Shown here one piece after another: positions 11,421 through 21,954 of a DNA stretch of 64,000 bases; position 1 is the stretch's first letter, and each line of letters opens with the position of its first letter. The position numbers and the translations under genes were made by a program. Under the pieces are notes generated by a model. It saw only the letters and a list, made by a program, of their open reading frames with translations. It ran no database searches and had not been told where the DNA came from. Source of the stretch: Vandiemenella viatica (taxonomy: Eukaryota; Arthropoda; Insecta; Orthoptera; Morabidae); the NCBI GenBank assembly GCA_031002005.1, contig CM061918.1, forward strand, positions 66,064,531 through 66,128,530. Reading direction: 5' to 3'.

Positions 11421-11759
11421 CTTTATATTTTTAATTTTAATACACAACTTTTTAATTTTTCTGTTATACGCACGTCCTTATTTATAAAATTCAACTTATG
11501 CATCACATCACACTTCGCCTAACACACTTTTATTTATAAAAGTCAAAGATATGAATCGAAATCATGAATATTCACTTTTACACATTGGCATTTTTTATCT
11601 TTATATATTACCTTTTCACACTTAACCACTAATTTTTTCAGCCACCAAACACCAGAACTCTAGAAAATTCAAAATTATTTTAAAACACTTTCTTTTAATT
11701 AATAAACTGTTCTACGTTGACAATTCCCAAATATAGAGAGACACATGTCTAATTCTAAA
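11421..11759. other. AT-rich sequence, possibly more of the Helitron
   Basis: No motif is recognised. This stretch is upstream of the helicase relic on the minus strand and may be decayed Helitron coding sequence, but I cannot show this. Confidence 0.3.
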
Positions 11760-13752
11760 TATATACCAACTTAAACCACCATGTTTCCCACACACCCACA
11801 GCTACCAATACGCAACCTCAATGGCACACAATGTGAGACTTCATGCTACTACTACACACAAACAACAGTGGTCAGAGCAAGGAAGCTGTGATTCAAGCTA
11901 AGATATACAGACACACACATCTTAGTCTAAATAAGAAAATGCCACTTTTAACCACCATATCTCCGACACCCAATAGCTACTACCATGTAACAACCATAGT
12001 GTACAATGGTAGCATGGAGGCTACTATTACATAAACACCTATAGTCTGCGCTAGATAGTTGGGGCTGCAGGGTGAAATATAGGGACACGCACGTCTTTGG
12101 TCGAAACATACAAGTATACCAGGTGGATCACTTTCAACCACCATATCTCCCTCCCCCATAGCTACTGATATCTAACCACCACAGTGCATGATGGGAGACT
12201 CAATGCTATTACCAAACATAAACACCAGTCATCCGCGCTATGTAGTTCAGGCAGCAATGTAAAATATACGGACACACATGTCTTTGGTCGAAATACAAAA
12301 ATATTCTTGATTGGCTAATTTGTAACACCACATCTCACACACTGTCACAGATACCGAAATTCAGCCAATGTTGTGATCGTTGCGCGACTCTGTGCTACTA
12401 CCACACACAAACATCAGTGCTCTACGCTTCATAGTCTTGGCTGAAAAGTGATACACCGACACACATACATCTTCAGTATAAATATGAAAGTGGCGCAGAT
12501 TGACCACTTTCAACCACCATATCTCCCACACCCCCATTGTTACCGACATCTAACTGCCACAGTGCGATAGGAAACATGATACTACTGCCATATACAAACA
12601 AAAATGGTCTATGCTATGTAGCTGTGGCAGCAATGTGACATATACGGAGACACATGTCTTTGGTCAAAATACAAAAATATCCTTGATCGGCCACTTTCAA
12701 CCACTATATATCCCACACTCTCAAAGTTACCAAAATTCAGCCAATGTTTTGATTGATCAGTGACTCTATGCTGTGTAGCGGTACCACTTTGTGTTTGAAA
12801 GTAGCGCCGGTTTGAGAAGTCATCGGCACCATGTCCATGGCCACGGAATGGTGAGCCCTGGGGGGCGCATGGTGGGTGCTGTGGTAGGCACAAGGTGGTC
12901 AATCGGTCGCAGGACATGGAGAAGTGTGGTTGGTGTTAAGTTGAAAGTTGTAAGCATGTGAGTGTGAGTAAAAGGTGTACAAATAGCCATTCTACTTTAA
13001 CTGGATCTGCAACTTTGGAGTGATAGAAGTCCGATAAGTTCATAACATTGGTGGTGTTGGAAACAATGACGGCAATGAATTAAAATTAGTTTTGTGAAAT
13101 AACTGTTTATTTATTCAGTAGTCTTTAAATGTTCTCAGTTGGAAACTGAGTGGTGGCCAGTCAAGAGAATCTGTATCTTTAGAAGGAACTTGCGGTAAGA
13201 GTTTAGACTATGCACATTATATTTCAGTGAGCGAGATTGAAAGTAAAACATTGTGGTAGCTGATGTGGGGGGACGACCCACGAAACCGCAACAGCTGCTA
13301 CCAGACACAATCACCCGTGATCTGCACTAGATAGTTTTGGCTGAAAAGTGATACACTGGGACACATACGTCTTTGGTAGAAATATGAAACTGGTGCAGGT
13401 CGATCACTTTCAACCACCATATTTCAAACACCTCCATAGCTACCAACATCTAACCACCATAGTGCATGATGAGAGATGATTCAAAGCTACTACCACACAC
13501 AAACACCAATGGTCTATCCTAACTAGTTGTGGCAGGAAAGAGAAGTCTAAAGAGATACAAGGTTTTGGTCGAAATATGAAAATGCCCTGCATCGACAAAT
13601 TTTACCCTTCATTTCTCCCATACCGCCACAGCTATCAGCATTCAGCCAATGTTGTGCGTGATAGTAAACTCTATGCTACTTCCACACACCAACATGAGTG
13701 ATCTCTGCTAGGTACTGGTGGCTGAGAAGTGAAATATAGGGAAACACACGTC
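11760..13752. repeat. ~185-bp satellite-like tandem array
   Basis: A block with ACCACCATATCTCCC, then CATAGCTACC, ACACACAAACACC, and ACGTCTTTGGTCGAAATA recurs at about 11,776, 11,957, 12,137, 12,326, 12,514, 12,698, 13,413 and 13,597. The spacing is 180-189 bp. Units are clearly diverged from each other, so the array is old or not homogenised. A 520-bp solo LTR (12,774-13,293) splits one unit. No coding potential is evident. Confidence 0.8.
12774..13293. mobile_element. solo LTR inside the satellite (520 bp)
   Basis: The insert starts TGTAGCGGTACC and ends GAAACCGCAACA. Its ends form a short inverted repeat with TG...CA termini. It is flanked by a perfect 4-bp duplication, GCTG (12,770-12,773 and 13,294-13,297). 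Removing the insert and one GCTG rejoins the satellite unit at the same point where its sisters read through, which fixes the boundaries. A 4-bp duplication suits Ty3/gypsy-like elements. It holds no coding sequence. Confidence 0.75.
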
Positions 13753-13777
13753 TATATATATATATATATATATATAT
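13753..13777. repeat. (TA)n microsatellite
   Basis: About 25 bases of alternating T and A lie at the right edge of the satellite array. Similar (TA)n runs are present at about 33,287-33,316, 43,238-43,262 and 44,590-44,628. Confidence 0.9.
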
Positions 13778-13949
13778 TTTCTTACAGTTGACATGGTTTA
13801 TATTCTCTGGTTTATATAGTTTTTCTAAAGGTTATTTATATGAATACATTTTAATGTTATTTCATTGACTTCCTTTAAATATTTTATTTTTAAAGTCTGA
13901 CCTGCTCATTATGTACTTAGGTCATTTGAATATTTTATCAATTTGTTTT

Positions 13950-14223
13950 TAAGATTTATTTTTTATTATTGCATAGCATAATTGTTTATTTATTAGTTTT
14001 TATTTAATTTTGAATGATTTAGTTATTTTTGTTGAGTTGGATATATTTAGTTTAAATAGATCTTCTGTGGTTATAACTTTATTATTGGATATCAATGGCT
14101 TTCATGTCTTTTATTATATTTATTCCTTGTATAGTAGAACTGATTATATACATGGTTATATTTACTTGAATCATTTTATTTTATTGGTATTGATATTTTT
14201 ACTATCAATAGTATTTTTAATTA
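13950..14223 (+). pseudogene. nad5: nuclear copy of mitochondrial nad5, N-terminal part (NUMT)
   Basis: Read in the invertebrate mitochondrial code, the stretch gives NADH dehydrogenase subunit 5. It has the VIFVELDIFSLNRSSVV region (about 14,017-14,070), then TLLLD, and the RTDYIHG...LNHFILLVLIFLLS region (14,140-14,215). This is the start of a membrane proton-pumping subunit of complex I. In the nucleus it is non-functional. It breaks off at 14,223 and resumes at 15,453 after a 1.2-kb insertion. Several substitutions show it is not recent. I see no flanking trnF. Confidence 0.85.
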
Positions 14224-15452
14224 GCAGAGTTCCTAGCATTGCCTGGTAAAGTTGGTTTTGATTTACCCATACACTATGTTTATTCAAGCAATGAGAAACT
14301 TGTACAAAGTTTCATACAATTCGCACCATCCATTTCCAGATTTAAAGCAAACCTAGATTCACCCGCACCTTACCATGAACTTGATTTACCCATACACTCT
14401 TTTTTTCGTCCAAAAAGATTCATGCTTAGCAAGCATCATTGATTTCGTACCGACCATTTCCGGTACTAACCTAAATGTTGTTTTAGCAGCACAGTTCTAG
14501 GGTGGAGTGGTATCTATGCTTTGATATGGAATGTCAGTTTCCAGGTTACATCTTGACCTAATTACAGCTAATATTGCTGCTTGAAAATTCAAACACAAAC
14601 CGTACATGCTTTAATATATACCACATACATAAAAATTAGAAATGTATCTGAATGTGTCTGTTTATTCTGACATACAAATTTTGAATGGATTTTCAGAATC
14701 TGAAAGCTTTGAGTCAAAGTTAAAATATAACGTATGACTTAAGATGTTGTGACACATTTATTTTACAAATAATCTAGCATTACCTGAAAACTGTGAAATC
14801 GATTTTGACCGAGTTTTCACAGAATCAAGCATTGGATATGTCTCATTATGCTTACTCATCTACAACTATAGCTAAAGATTTTATCATTTTGCTACTTCAT
14901 CAGGCACTGGAACTCAAAATTAAAATATATTTCGTATCTGTAAAAATATCCCTAACTTTCGATTTGTTTCAGGGAGTTACGAACTGTGTTGCCATTTTAT
15001 TGTAAATAGAATGCTAAAGAAGATTGCCAGAGACAATGTATTAGTGACAGATATTGTGATCAAAGAAAATCTTTGTTATTTTTTCATTATTAGTCTCTCA
15101 TATTCAATAACCCATCAATGGCATTTAAAAACTGAATATTCTGATTTAAAGGAAAGAATATTTTGTTTAGAGTGCAAAATAGATATTACTATAAACTTAT
15201 ATTTTTTCTTTCATTAATAACTATGGTCAGAGACATGTAGTTGTGTTTTTAGTGCAAAGTATGTAACATCTAATCCGTGCATCTTTAGGATTTGTCATCA
15301 TGCATTCACAATTTCATTTAATGTTCCTGTGTTATGTAACATTGAAACATAAGACTTGCCGAACAACTGAATTGAGATTCTAATCTTTAAAATGGTGTAG
15401 TTTCTGAGTTTTTATATGACAAATTTATTCAGTTTTCATTTTATTGATGTAG
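14224..15452 (+). mobile_element. 1.23-kb insertion of repeat family G in the NUMT
   Basis: The insertion splits nad5. ATTA sits at both borders (14,220-14,223 and 15,453-15,456), consistent with a short target duplication. Internal blocks recur elsewhere: GATTTACCCATACACTAT with ACCATCCATTTCCAG (also 45,150-45,235), and TATACCACATACATAAA with TCTGAATG-type sequence (also 37,540 and 45,400). No transposase or RT was found. Small open frames (14,239; 14,793; 15,011) show no recognisable domain. The family is unclassified. Confidence 0.6.
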
Positions 15453-15705
15453 ATTATTAGACCTAATATAATTCAAATTTTATTAGGTTGGGATGGTTTA
15501 CGGTTAGTTTCTTATTGTTTAGTTATTTATTACCAAAATGTTAAGTCTTATAATGCTGTTATATTAACTGTTTCATCTAATGGAAATGGTGACGTAGCTA
15601 TTTTAATATCTATTGCTTTAATATTATTTTATGGAAGTTGAAATTATATTTATTTTAATAGGTAGGAAAAAATAATAGTGACACTTTTTTTAGTTATTGC
15701 TGCAA
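15453..15705 (+). pseudogene. nad5: nuclear copy of mitochondrial nad5, continuation (NUMT)
   Basis: The coding sequence resumes exactly where 14,223 stopped. It includes the conserved ILLGWDG motif (about 15,480) and SYCLVIYYQNVKSYNA (about 15,505-15,555), then a YGSWNYIF motif near 15,630 in which W is TGA, and finally a VTLFLVIAA stretch near 15,690. Use of TGA for tryptophan and AGA for serine shows mitochondrial origin. It ends where a minus-strand SINE begins at about 15,706. Confidence 0.85.
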
Positions 15706-15838
15706 TAACTGGCATTTGACTGGAGTAATTTGGGGTACCATCAAGAATCCAAATCTGGATGCCCGGACAGGGATTTAAACCCACGTCCTCCTAAATGTGA
15801 GGCCAGAATACTGTTGCTCACCCAACACACTTGGTGCT
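15706..15838 (-). mobile_element. tRNA-derived SINE, head half, inverted
   Basis: On the minus strand this begins at an ACACACTTGGTG-side tRNA-like head, with a degraded B box (GGGATTTAAACCC in the plus sense), then CCGGGCATCCAGATTTGG and the AATTACTCCAGTC block. These match the window's SINE family. The 3' half is missing. It truncates the NUMT. Confidence 0.75.
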
Positions 15839-16107
15839 TACTCTGTCAAATTCCTTAGAAAGTTTTTGTGATACACAATCAACTTGGTATCCTGTTCCAC
15901 CTATATTATTTGCCAAGTATATACAAACTTGTAGTATGGTGAGAGGGACTGGGGAGTGCTACTCAATGACATTTAGTTATGATCAAACAATTCTATGATT
16001 CATCATAGAAGGAGCATCATCCAGTTCAAATTAAGTAACTCTACTGATTGCACCTTATAGCTCAATATTTAATGGAATGAGTTGCAAAAGAAAGATACAT
16101 GTGCATA
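15839..16107. other. short unassigned interval
   Basis: No feature is recognised between the SINE and the hAT MITE. Confidence 0.4.
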
Positions 16108-16115
16108 CCATAGAG

Positions 16116-16379
16116 CAGCGGTTCCCTTTTTTCCCCCCACTGAACCCTAATTGATCATACATTTTTTGGTGGATCCCCATGTTTATAAGCATAAGCTGAA
16201 AAACCAGTGTCACATCAGTATGTCATCACAAACGAAAGTAGAACCGTGATAGCCTTCTCACACCGCGGCGATGACTCTTTCCAATTAAAATTTTATTTAA
16301 TTCTCGGATGGAACACAGAACCCTTGTGACCATTCCACAGAACCCCAGGGTTCCACGGACCACCATTTGGGAACCACTG
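16116..16379. mobile_element. hAT-type MITE (264 bp)
   Basis: Termini are CAGCGGTTCCC and GGGAACCACTG, an imperfect 11-bp inverted repeat of the hAT type. Flanks are CCATAGAG (16,108-16,115) and TCATAGAG (16,380-16,387), an 8-bp duplication with one mismatch. The GGTTCCCA/TGGGAACC ends are common among insect hAT MITEs. There is no transposase. Confidence 0.8.
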
Positions 16380-16403
16380 TCATAGAGCACCGTAGCTATT
16401 ATA

Positions 16404-17695
16404 TGAGGTAGGGTCAAAAATTTCCCGGAATTAGTTAATAAAAATTTATTGAAACATTTTTGCCTGATTTTCCTTCAAAATACTGTCCTCCTGCTTCTAC
16501 ACACTTATTCCACCATTCATAGAATTATTGGAAACACTCCTGAAATCCATTTTTTGAAAGTTATTTCAGGCTCTTCGACACATTTTTAATCACTTCTGAT
16601 GAATCAGCAAATTTTGTCCCTTGAATGTCATTTTCACCTGTTGAAACAGATAAAAATCTGGTGGTTCAAGATAGGAAGATTATTGAGGGTGTTCCAGATT
16701 GGTAACATTGTTTTTTGCAAGGTATTGGTTCACCATTGCAGAACGATATGATGAGGCAGTGTCATGCAACAAAAATGTATCATTTCCTGCCCATTGTTCT
16801 GGTCATTTTTATTGAATTGCATCTCATAACCATTTTAAGATCTCTGTGTACAATTCTTTGTTGACTGTTTTTGCCTTCAGGAATAAATTCATAACGAACC
16901 AATCCACAGTATTTTTTAAAAAAATATCTCCAACATTACTTTACTCTGGTTTCTGTCTAAGCGAAATTTTTATTTTCTTGGTGATGTTTTTGACTTCCAT
17001 TCATCAGACCACCATTTTACTTGAGGGTCGTAAAGAAAGCAGCATGTCTCGTCATCTGTTACAATTTTTCACAGGATGCTGTTGTCTTCTTCACCCATTT
17101 CAATCATGGTCACTCTCATTTCATTTTGCTCAGGGGATGACATTTGCAGAACCATGTGCAAGCAAATGAAATACATAGTCAAAACATTATAAACAATGCT
17201 TTTAACACTCCCATGTGAAATATCAACTTAAGAGGAAATAATATCAATGGTTGTTAGCCTGTCCACATGCATATGTTGTTGGTTGCACCCAACATTCTCA
17301 TTTGTCAAGAAAGTTGAAGGCCGCTCTTTCTGAACATCATTTTTAGTTATTGTGTGACCATTGCGAAAATGGTTGTGCCACTCACAAACTGTCATTTTCT
17401 TCATCGCATAGTTTCTGTATGCTTTTTTCAGCATCTCAAGTGTCTCAGAGGGTAAATTCTCCAGCAACTCACAGAATTGATATTGCCATGCTGCTCAGAA
17501 GATGATATTTCACAATCCGATGAAAGAAAGAAACTACATATGAAATATCATGCATAAAACTATATACAATTGCCTGCTGCATGATACAGCACCTTCCTCA
17601 ATAGTGTTGCCAACCTCCCAAACAAAAATTTAACTTCCGGTAAACTACTAAAAGACAGTAGACATCAATTCTGGGAACTTTTTGACCCTACCTCA
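16404..17695 (-). mobile_element. full-length mariner transposon, inactive
   Basis: The element is 1,292 bp, the normal mariner size. It is flanked by TA (16,402-16,403 and 17,696-17,697). The terminal inverted repeats are about 28 bp: TGAGGTAGGGTCAAAAA at the left and its complement TTTTTGACCCTACCTCA at the right, with few mismatches. The transposase is on the minus strand (separate entry). Several frameshifts and stops make it inactive. It lies 24 bp from the hAT MITE. Confidence 0.9.
16620..17560 (-). pseudogene. mariner transposase pseudogene (DD34D)
   Basis: The N-terminal DNA-binding part is open at 17,228-17,467 (MLENLPSETLEMLKKAY, then WHNHFRNG and RPST motifs), as in the helix-turn-helix domain of mariner transposases. 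The catalytic core follows in broken frames. TDDETCCFLYDP lies near 17,060-17,020, LHDTASSYRS near 16,770-16,745, and LEPPDFYLF near 16,670-16,645. Counting residues between the second and third aspartates gives 34, the DD34D signature. This enzyme cuts and pastes the element at TA sites. At least three frame breaks prevent production of a complete protein. Confidence 0.85.
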
Positions 17696-17699
17696 TATT

Positions 17700-18370
17700 A
17701 TGATTATGCTGATTCCTTGCTCGCTTTCATTTGAACCACAGCACTACATTTAATTTATGGAATCCATTATTTTTCTATTTTGATTATTGATGCCTTTGGT
17801 CTTTATGACCATTCAGGCAGCTCCAAGTGTTTAAATTTTTTATCATACATATATATTAAAATGTAATATTTTCAAATTAAGCCTTACTGTAAATCAATGA
17901 TAGGTAAATTATTACATATCATGGGTAAGGATACTTAGATGTCATTCACAAACTTCACCAAAATTGAGCACATACAAATCAAAAAACTACGGCACTGATT
18001 GTTCCATGAAAATAAAATAGAATTACAGCATTATAGAATATTATGTTAAAATACAATTTTCATACAGACATGAAACTTTATTTAAATTTCCTTATAAAAA
18101 GATCATAATTAAAAACTCATTTCCACCCCACTTAAATATCTTGCTATCACTCTATGCCTGTTACTGCATTCAGTTCCAAATAATGCACTCATAGATGTTA
18201 TAAGGGCTATATTCAACTGTACAATATTAGTATACATATTACTTTGGGGAGTACAATTCCAGCTGCAGGCAAGTATTATGGGGTTGACATCAGCTATCTT
18301 CTCTCTATCTATTGGACATAACAATGAATGGATGACTGATATTATAGAGATGGCTAGGATAAACACCCAT
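17700..18370. other. intron sequence; possible decayed LINE 3' end
   Basis: AT-rich. A minus-strand frame is open at 18,109-18,375 but shows no domain I recognise. It lies downstream of the LINE RNase H relic on the same strand, so it could be the same element's tail on the other side of the SINE at 18,371. Confidence 0.35.
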
Positions 18371-18622
18371 ACCAAGCGTGATGGGTGAGCAGTAATATTT
18401 TGGCCTCACATTCAAGAGGACGTGGGTTTGAATCCCCGTCTGGGTATCCACATTTGGTTTTCCATGGTTTCCCCAAATCATTCCAGCTGAATGCTGGGAT
18501 GCTTCCTTCAAAAGGCCATGGCCCAATTCCCTCATGTTCCTTGGCCCCAATCCTCTTCCCCCTATAATGAATGTGATGTCAACTAGGTGTAAAGCCATAA
18601 GCAAAACAAAAAACAAAAAAAA
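18371..18622 (+). mobile_element. tRNA-derived SINE, full length
   Basis: Full-length copy: ACCAAGCGTG head, B box GGGTTTGAATCCC (18,424-18,436), CCATGGTTTCCCCAAATCA body, GGGATGCTTCCTTCAAAAGG, and an A-rich tail GTAAAGCCATAAGCAAAAC ending near 18,622. The tRNA-like head gives an internal Pol III promoter. The element has no protein and depends on a LINE for movement. Confidence 0.9.
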
Positions 18623-18659
18623 GATAGCATCCATTCCCAAATCTCATCCTTAGTTTTAC

Positions 18660-19235
18660 GACTTCTGCCTAATTTGGAAATTTTAAATCAATCTTTGGGG
18701 GGATGTGGGGTTGTGGGAATGCATGGATGTACAGTGGCTCAGAAATATTACCATGTGCTGTAAGATTCTTTGCTAATATATGTTGCAAAGTCTTTAAGAG
18801 ACAACTGTATTGCTGCCAATCTCCATCCAATATGATTTCCTTAGCTAGGTAGTCAACCTATTCATTATGAGGAATAGATGCATGATGCTTTATTCATTTC
18901 ACCACTGTAGCAGCTGAATACATCATGTTTAATGTGTAAAATAAAAAGTTGTACTTTGCATTTAAATGCTTCAGATTCTACAGGTTTTAGGCACTTGTTG
19001 AGTCTGTTAAAATCAGAATTTTATTGAAGATATTCTACCCATATTTCATGGATTCTCTAATTGCTAGTGATTCTGTAGTGTGTACTGATGATTCTGACAG
19101 AAGAAAGACTTTCTTCAACTTTCATGAGGAGTCAGAAAAGAGCATAACTGACTCTGTTTGTTGTTTTATTATGATCAGTATAAATTTTAACAAAGTCAGA
19201 TCAAGCTGAAGCCAAAAATCTCTGTCATATTGTTT
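18660..19235 (-). pseudogene. LINE RNase H domain relic (R1/I-like)
   Basis: The minus strand encodes a degraded RNase H. An IYTDHNKT motif lies near 19,190, SSVHTTESLAIRESMKYG near 19,080-19,030, ILILTDSTSA near 19,010, and a WIKHHASIPHNE motif with DYLAKE near 18,900-18,840. Conserved aspartate and glutamate positions (YTD, TESLAI, TDS) match LINE-type RNase H, which removes RNA from the cDNA hybrid. Stops and a frameshift break it. The RT part is absent. RNase H-bearing LINEs are found in the R1, LOA and I groups. I cannot choose between them. Confidence 0.55.
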
Positions 19236-19469
19236 ACATTATCACATCTTGTGATCAAATTTGGTGGTAATAAATTTTTCGCTTATGGATCAAGAGATCA
19301 TATTGGGATGAAAATAATGGTAATGCACAGTATTGTAAGGTTAACCAGATCAATGTTTTCCTTTGTTACTAGCCCAAAAGCCCGTCAAAAATGACGGGTT
19401 TAACAGAGTGTTATAGTAATTATTTTTCTGCAGTTGCTTAACTAAATAGATTTGTTAAAAATTATTGTT

Positions 19470-19886
19470 ATTTATCGTACCTTATGCTGTAAAAAAAGTT
19501 TCAGTAGTTAACTTGGTCCAGGATGCAATTCAATCTAAACCCACCTCCACTAATATTACCGCTAGAAAAGCAAAGCTGCAATCATACACAAATTAATACA
19601 TTCCCTGTATCGCTTATCAGTATCACCATGGATCGTGATGTAAACTTGATTCCAAAACTTTACACGTTCTTACACTTTTCTTTCTTATTACCTGTGATGA
19701 AGATCGATGTTAAAAAACGACTGCCACAGCTTACATCGGCTCAAATAATGACCCCAGTGAAAATGAAGGATGCAAAAAATAGATTTTAACAACTTATGCT
19801 GTGACATGTAATATTTAATTGTGGTTTAGGCCACATAGAACATGATCAATCCGGAACAACTTTCATTCAAGCCATATAATGATTTC

Positions 19887-19961
<75 letters not shown>

Positions 19962-21090
19962 AATTACTATTCCAATTTAAGCAAAATACATACGTTTCTT
20001 TAAGTGTTCTGTCAATTCATTTCTTAGCAATTTCTTAACTACTGGTAAATAGAATTGTTATAAAATAAAATTCAATGTAATTCCTTGTGCCTTGCACTGT
20101 AACAAAAAGTTTCCATTTCCATCCAGGTCCAGTTTGCATTTCAACCTATCCACATCCTACTCTAAACTTGCCATCAGAAAAACAATACTTCACACATATA
20201 AATACATTTGCTGTAACGCATTTTAGTGGCTATAATGCATCATTATATAAATTTGGGCTATAGTGTATTTACTGGGACTCATAAAGGTATTGTCCTTTTG
20301 GTCTGAAAATTGTTACACACCTTTGATAGATTATATTTTGCTCTTAGAGCTGTAAAATACATATAAATGTTAATATAACTTCACTCAAAAAGTGCCGTAG
20401 AGCAAGCAACTGGGAGAAGCTATATAGTGAAGTATAATGATCTTGCACATGGTCTTTGAACAATATTCTTCAGGAATATGTTGCCATCACAGCCATCAAA
20501 AATATAAATATATAACAAATTACACACAAAAAAAAGTGTAAAACCTTTCTTTTTTGTTATCCATGATTCAAACTGATATTACAATGTTTGAATAGCTGAC
20601 ATAGTTACATGTTGTGGAAATAATATCCTCAGTAATATTACTCAGTGAAAGCAAAGAAGATTAAAATTAATCTTATAAACTTGCATTATGCCATGTAATA
20701 TTTGTTTTTATTGTAGTGCTGGCGGCACAGTTCATGATCAGTGTGCAACAATTTCTGTTCAAAAAAATTTAATAATTTCAATAATTGGTCGCATTTTAAA
20801 TTATTTTGAAAATAAAAAACTAAATTGTTCATGTCCTCTGCTGTACCGTCAAATGCCAGTTGTAATTCTGACCCATGCTAAGTATCAATCTAATCAAAGT
20901 TCTCACTAACATTGATGTTTGAAAATTAAAACTTTTATCTTAAATATCTATGGACAAAGAATTTAAGGAATACTTCTATTTATCAAAAGAGTAATACATA
21001 AATATAAGCATCTAATGATTGATATAATGATTTAAACACAATACATACTGTTTTTTTCAGTGTTCTGTCAGTTCATTTATTTACAGATGC
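19470..21090. repeat. diverged tandem duplication
   Basis: Two copies of one unit lie head to tail, at about 19,470-20,040 and 20,080-21,090. Shared landmarks: GTAAAAAAAGTTTC / GTAACAAAAAGTTTC with GGTCCAG; ACATGTAATATTT / CCATGTAATATTT with CATGATCA; and ACATACGTTTCTTTAAGTG / ACATACTGTTTTTTTCAGTG with TTCTGTCA. The second copy is about 440 bp longer, so it carries an extra insertion between about 20,250 and 20,680. The first contains a 66-base A run. Function is unknown. Confidence 0.55.
19890..19955 (+). repeat. poly(A) run of 66 bases
   Basis: An uninterrupted A run lies inside the first unit of the tandem duplication. The second unit lacks it. It could be the tail of a retroposed RNA or slippage growth. 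No processed gene is seen upstream. Confidence 0.95.
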
Positions 21091-21374
21091 TTAGAAATGT
21101 TACTAAATAATGTGCATAACCAAGAAAAATAGCGTGAAGCATAATGCCATTGTGCAGCATCATAGAGTGACGTCTTGATGTGACAGTTGACGTCAAACAT
21201 GACAGGCTTGAGGTAATTGTGAGCCAATAAAGGCCTTATAGCTTTAGAAATCACAGGATTAAAAATAGGATAAAAACTATCTACATATATATACAGTGGT
21301 ATGTTATTATCCTCCACAAGCACATTTTTGGGTGTAGATTTCATTGCACTGATGTATAATCTGATGGCAATGTG
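21081..21374 (-). CDS. candidate terminal exon, unknown protein
   Basis: On the minus strand a pyrimidine-rich acceptor (CTTTTCTTTTTACAG) leads into 97 codons ending at a TAA, which overlaps a poly(A) signal-like TAAATAAATG. The peptide starts HIAIRLYISAMKST and contains KAIRPLLAHNYLKP and a hydrophobic C-terminal part. I recognise no domain. The strand and position, inside the long F-box gene intron, would allow an alternative last exon, a nested gene, or a transposon exon. The gene could equally be chance. Confidence 0.25.
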   Translation of the reverse strand, partial: HIAIRLYISAMKSTPKNVLVEDNNIPLYIYVDSFYPIFNPVISKAIRPLLAHNYLKPVMFDVNCHIKTSLYDAAQWHYASRYFSWLCTLFSNISKHL

Positions 21375-21575
21375 CTGTAAAAAGAAAAGGAAGTACATAC
21401 GTATTAAAATAAAAAAAGATAGGGAATTTAAACCCCTCAACACAAATAATGCCAGATGGCCCATGACAAACATACTTTACAGTATTTCAGTATAAACCTT
21501 AATCATGATGTTGCAAGGGAATCAGCTAATTAAGCACTGGGACTAACCCCGTAAGTCAAGTGTTGTGTCTCAGTG

Positions 21576-21853
21576 CAGGGGTGAATCCAGGATTTTGGTT
21601 TGGGGGGTGCTAGGATTTTGGTTGGGCAGGGGGGGGGGGGCTCGACTTTGGTGAAGGTAGGCTTTATAGGAGGAAGGGGGTAGGTTTGATGACAGAAAAT
21701 CTCATGTTAACATTGCCACATTTATAAGAAAAGTAGAGCAAAAAAAGGTCCCCAAAATTATGATGTCATCAAGGGCGACCTTGTTGCTTTTGCAGGGGTG
21801 GGGGAGCGCTTGAGCCCCCTAGTTTCCCCCCCCCTCTCCCTGGATGAGTGCTG
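21576..21853. mobile_element. hAT-like MITE (tentative)
   Basis: Starts CAGGGGTGAATCCAGGATTTT, with G-rich sequence following, and ends with C-rich sequence, CTGGATGAGTGCTG. The ends pair loosely as an inverted repeat (CAG...TCCAGG against CCTGGA...CTG), a layout seen in many animal hAT MITEs. A similar start (CAGGCGCGGATCCAG) is at 63,807. I could not find a clean 8-bp duplication, so the limits are approximate. Confidence 0.45.
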
Positions 21854-21954
21854 GGTGTACATTGCCTGTTCTTCCTACCTTATTTCTATTGCCTAGCAAC
21901 ATTTTGGCTGTAACCATTTTTAAATAAGGATTTGAAATTACATAATACAACAAC

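Noticed and set aside
11760..13752. CRISPR-like array
   Set aside because: Units of 185 bp are diverged along their whole length with no constant repeat/variable spacer pattern, and the genome is eukaryotic.
14010..14249. A nuclear membrane-protein gene
   Set aside because: The hydrophobic peptide is nad5 in the mitochondrial code, and the frame beyond 14,223 belongs to the insertion.
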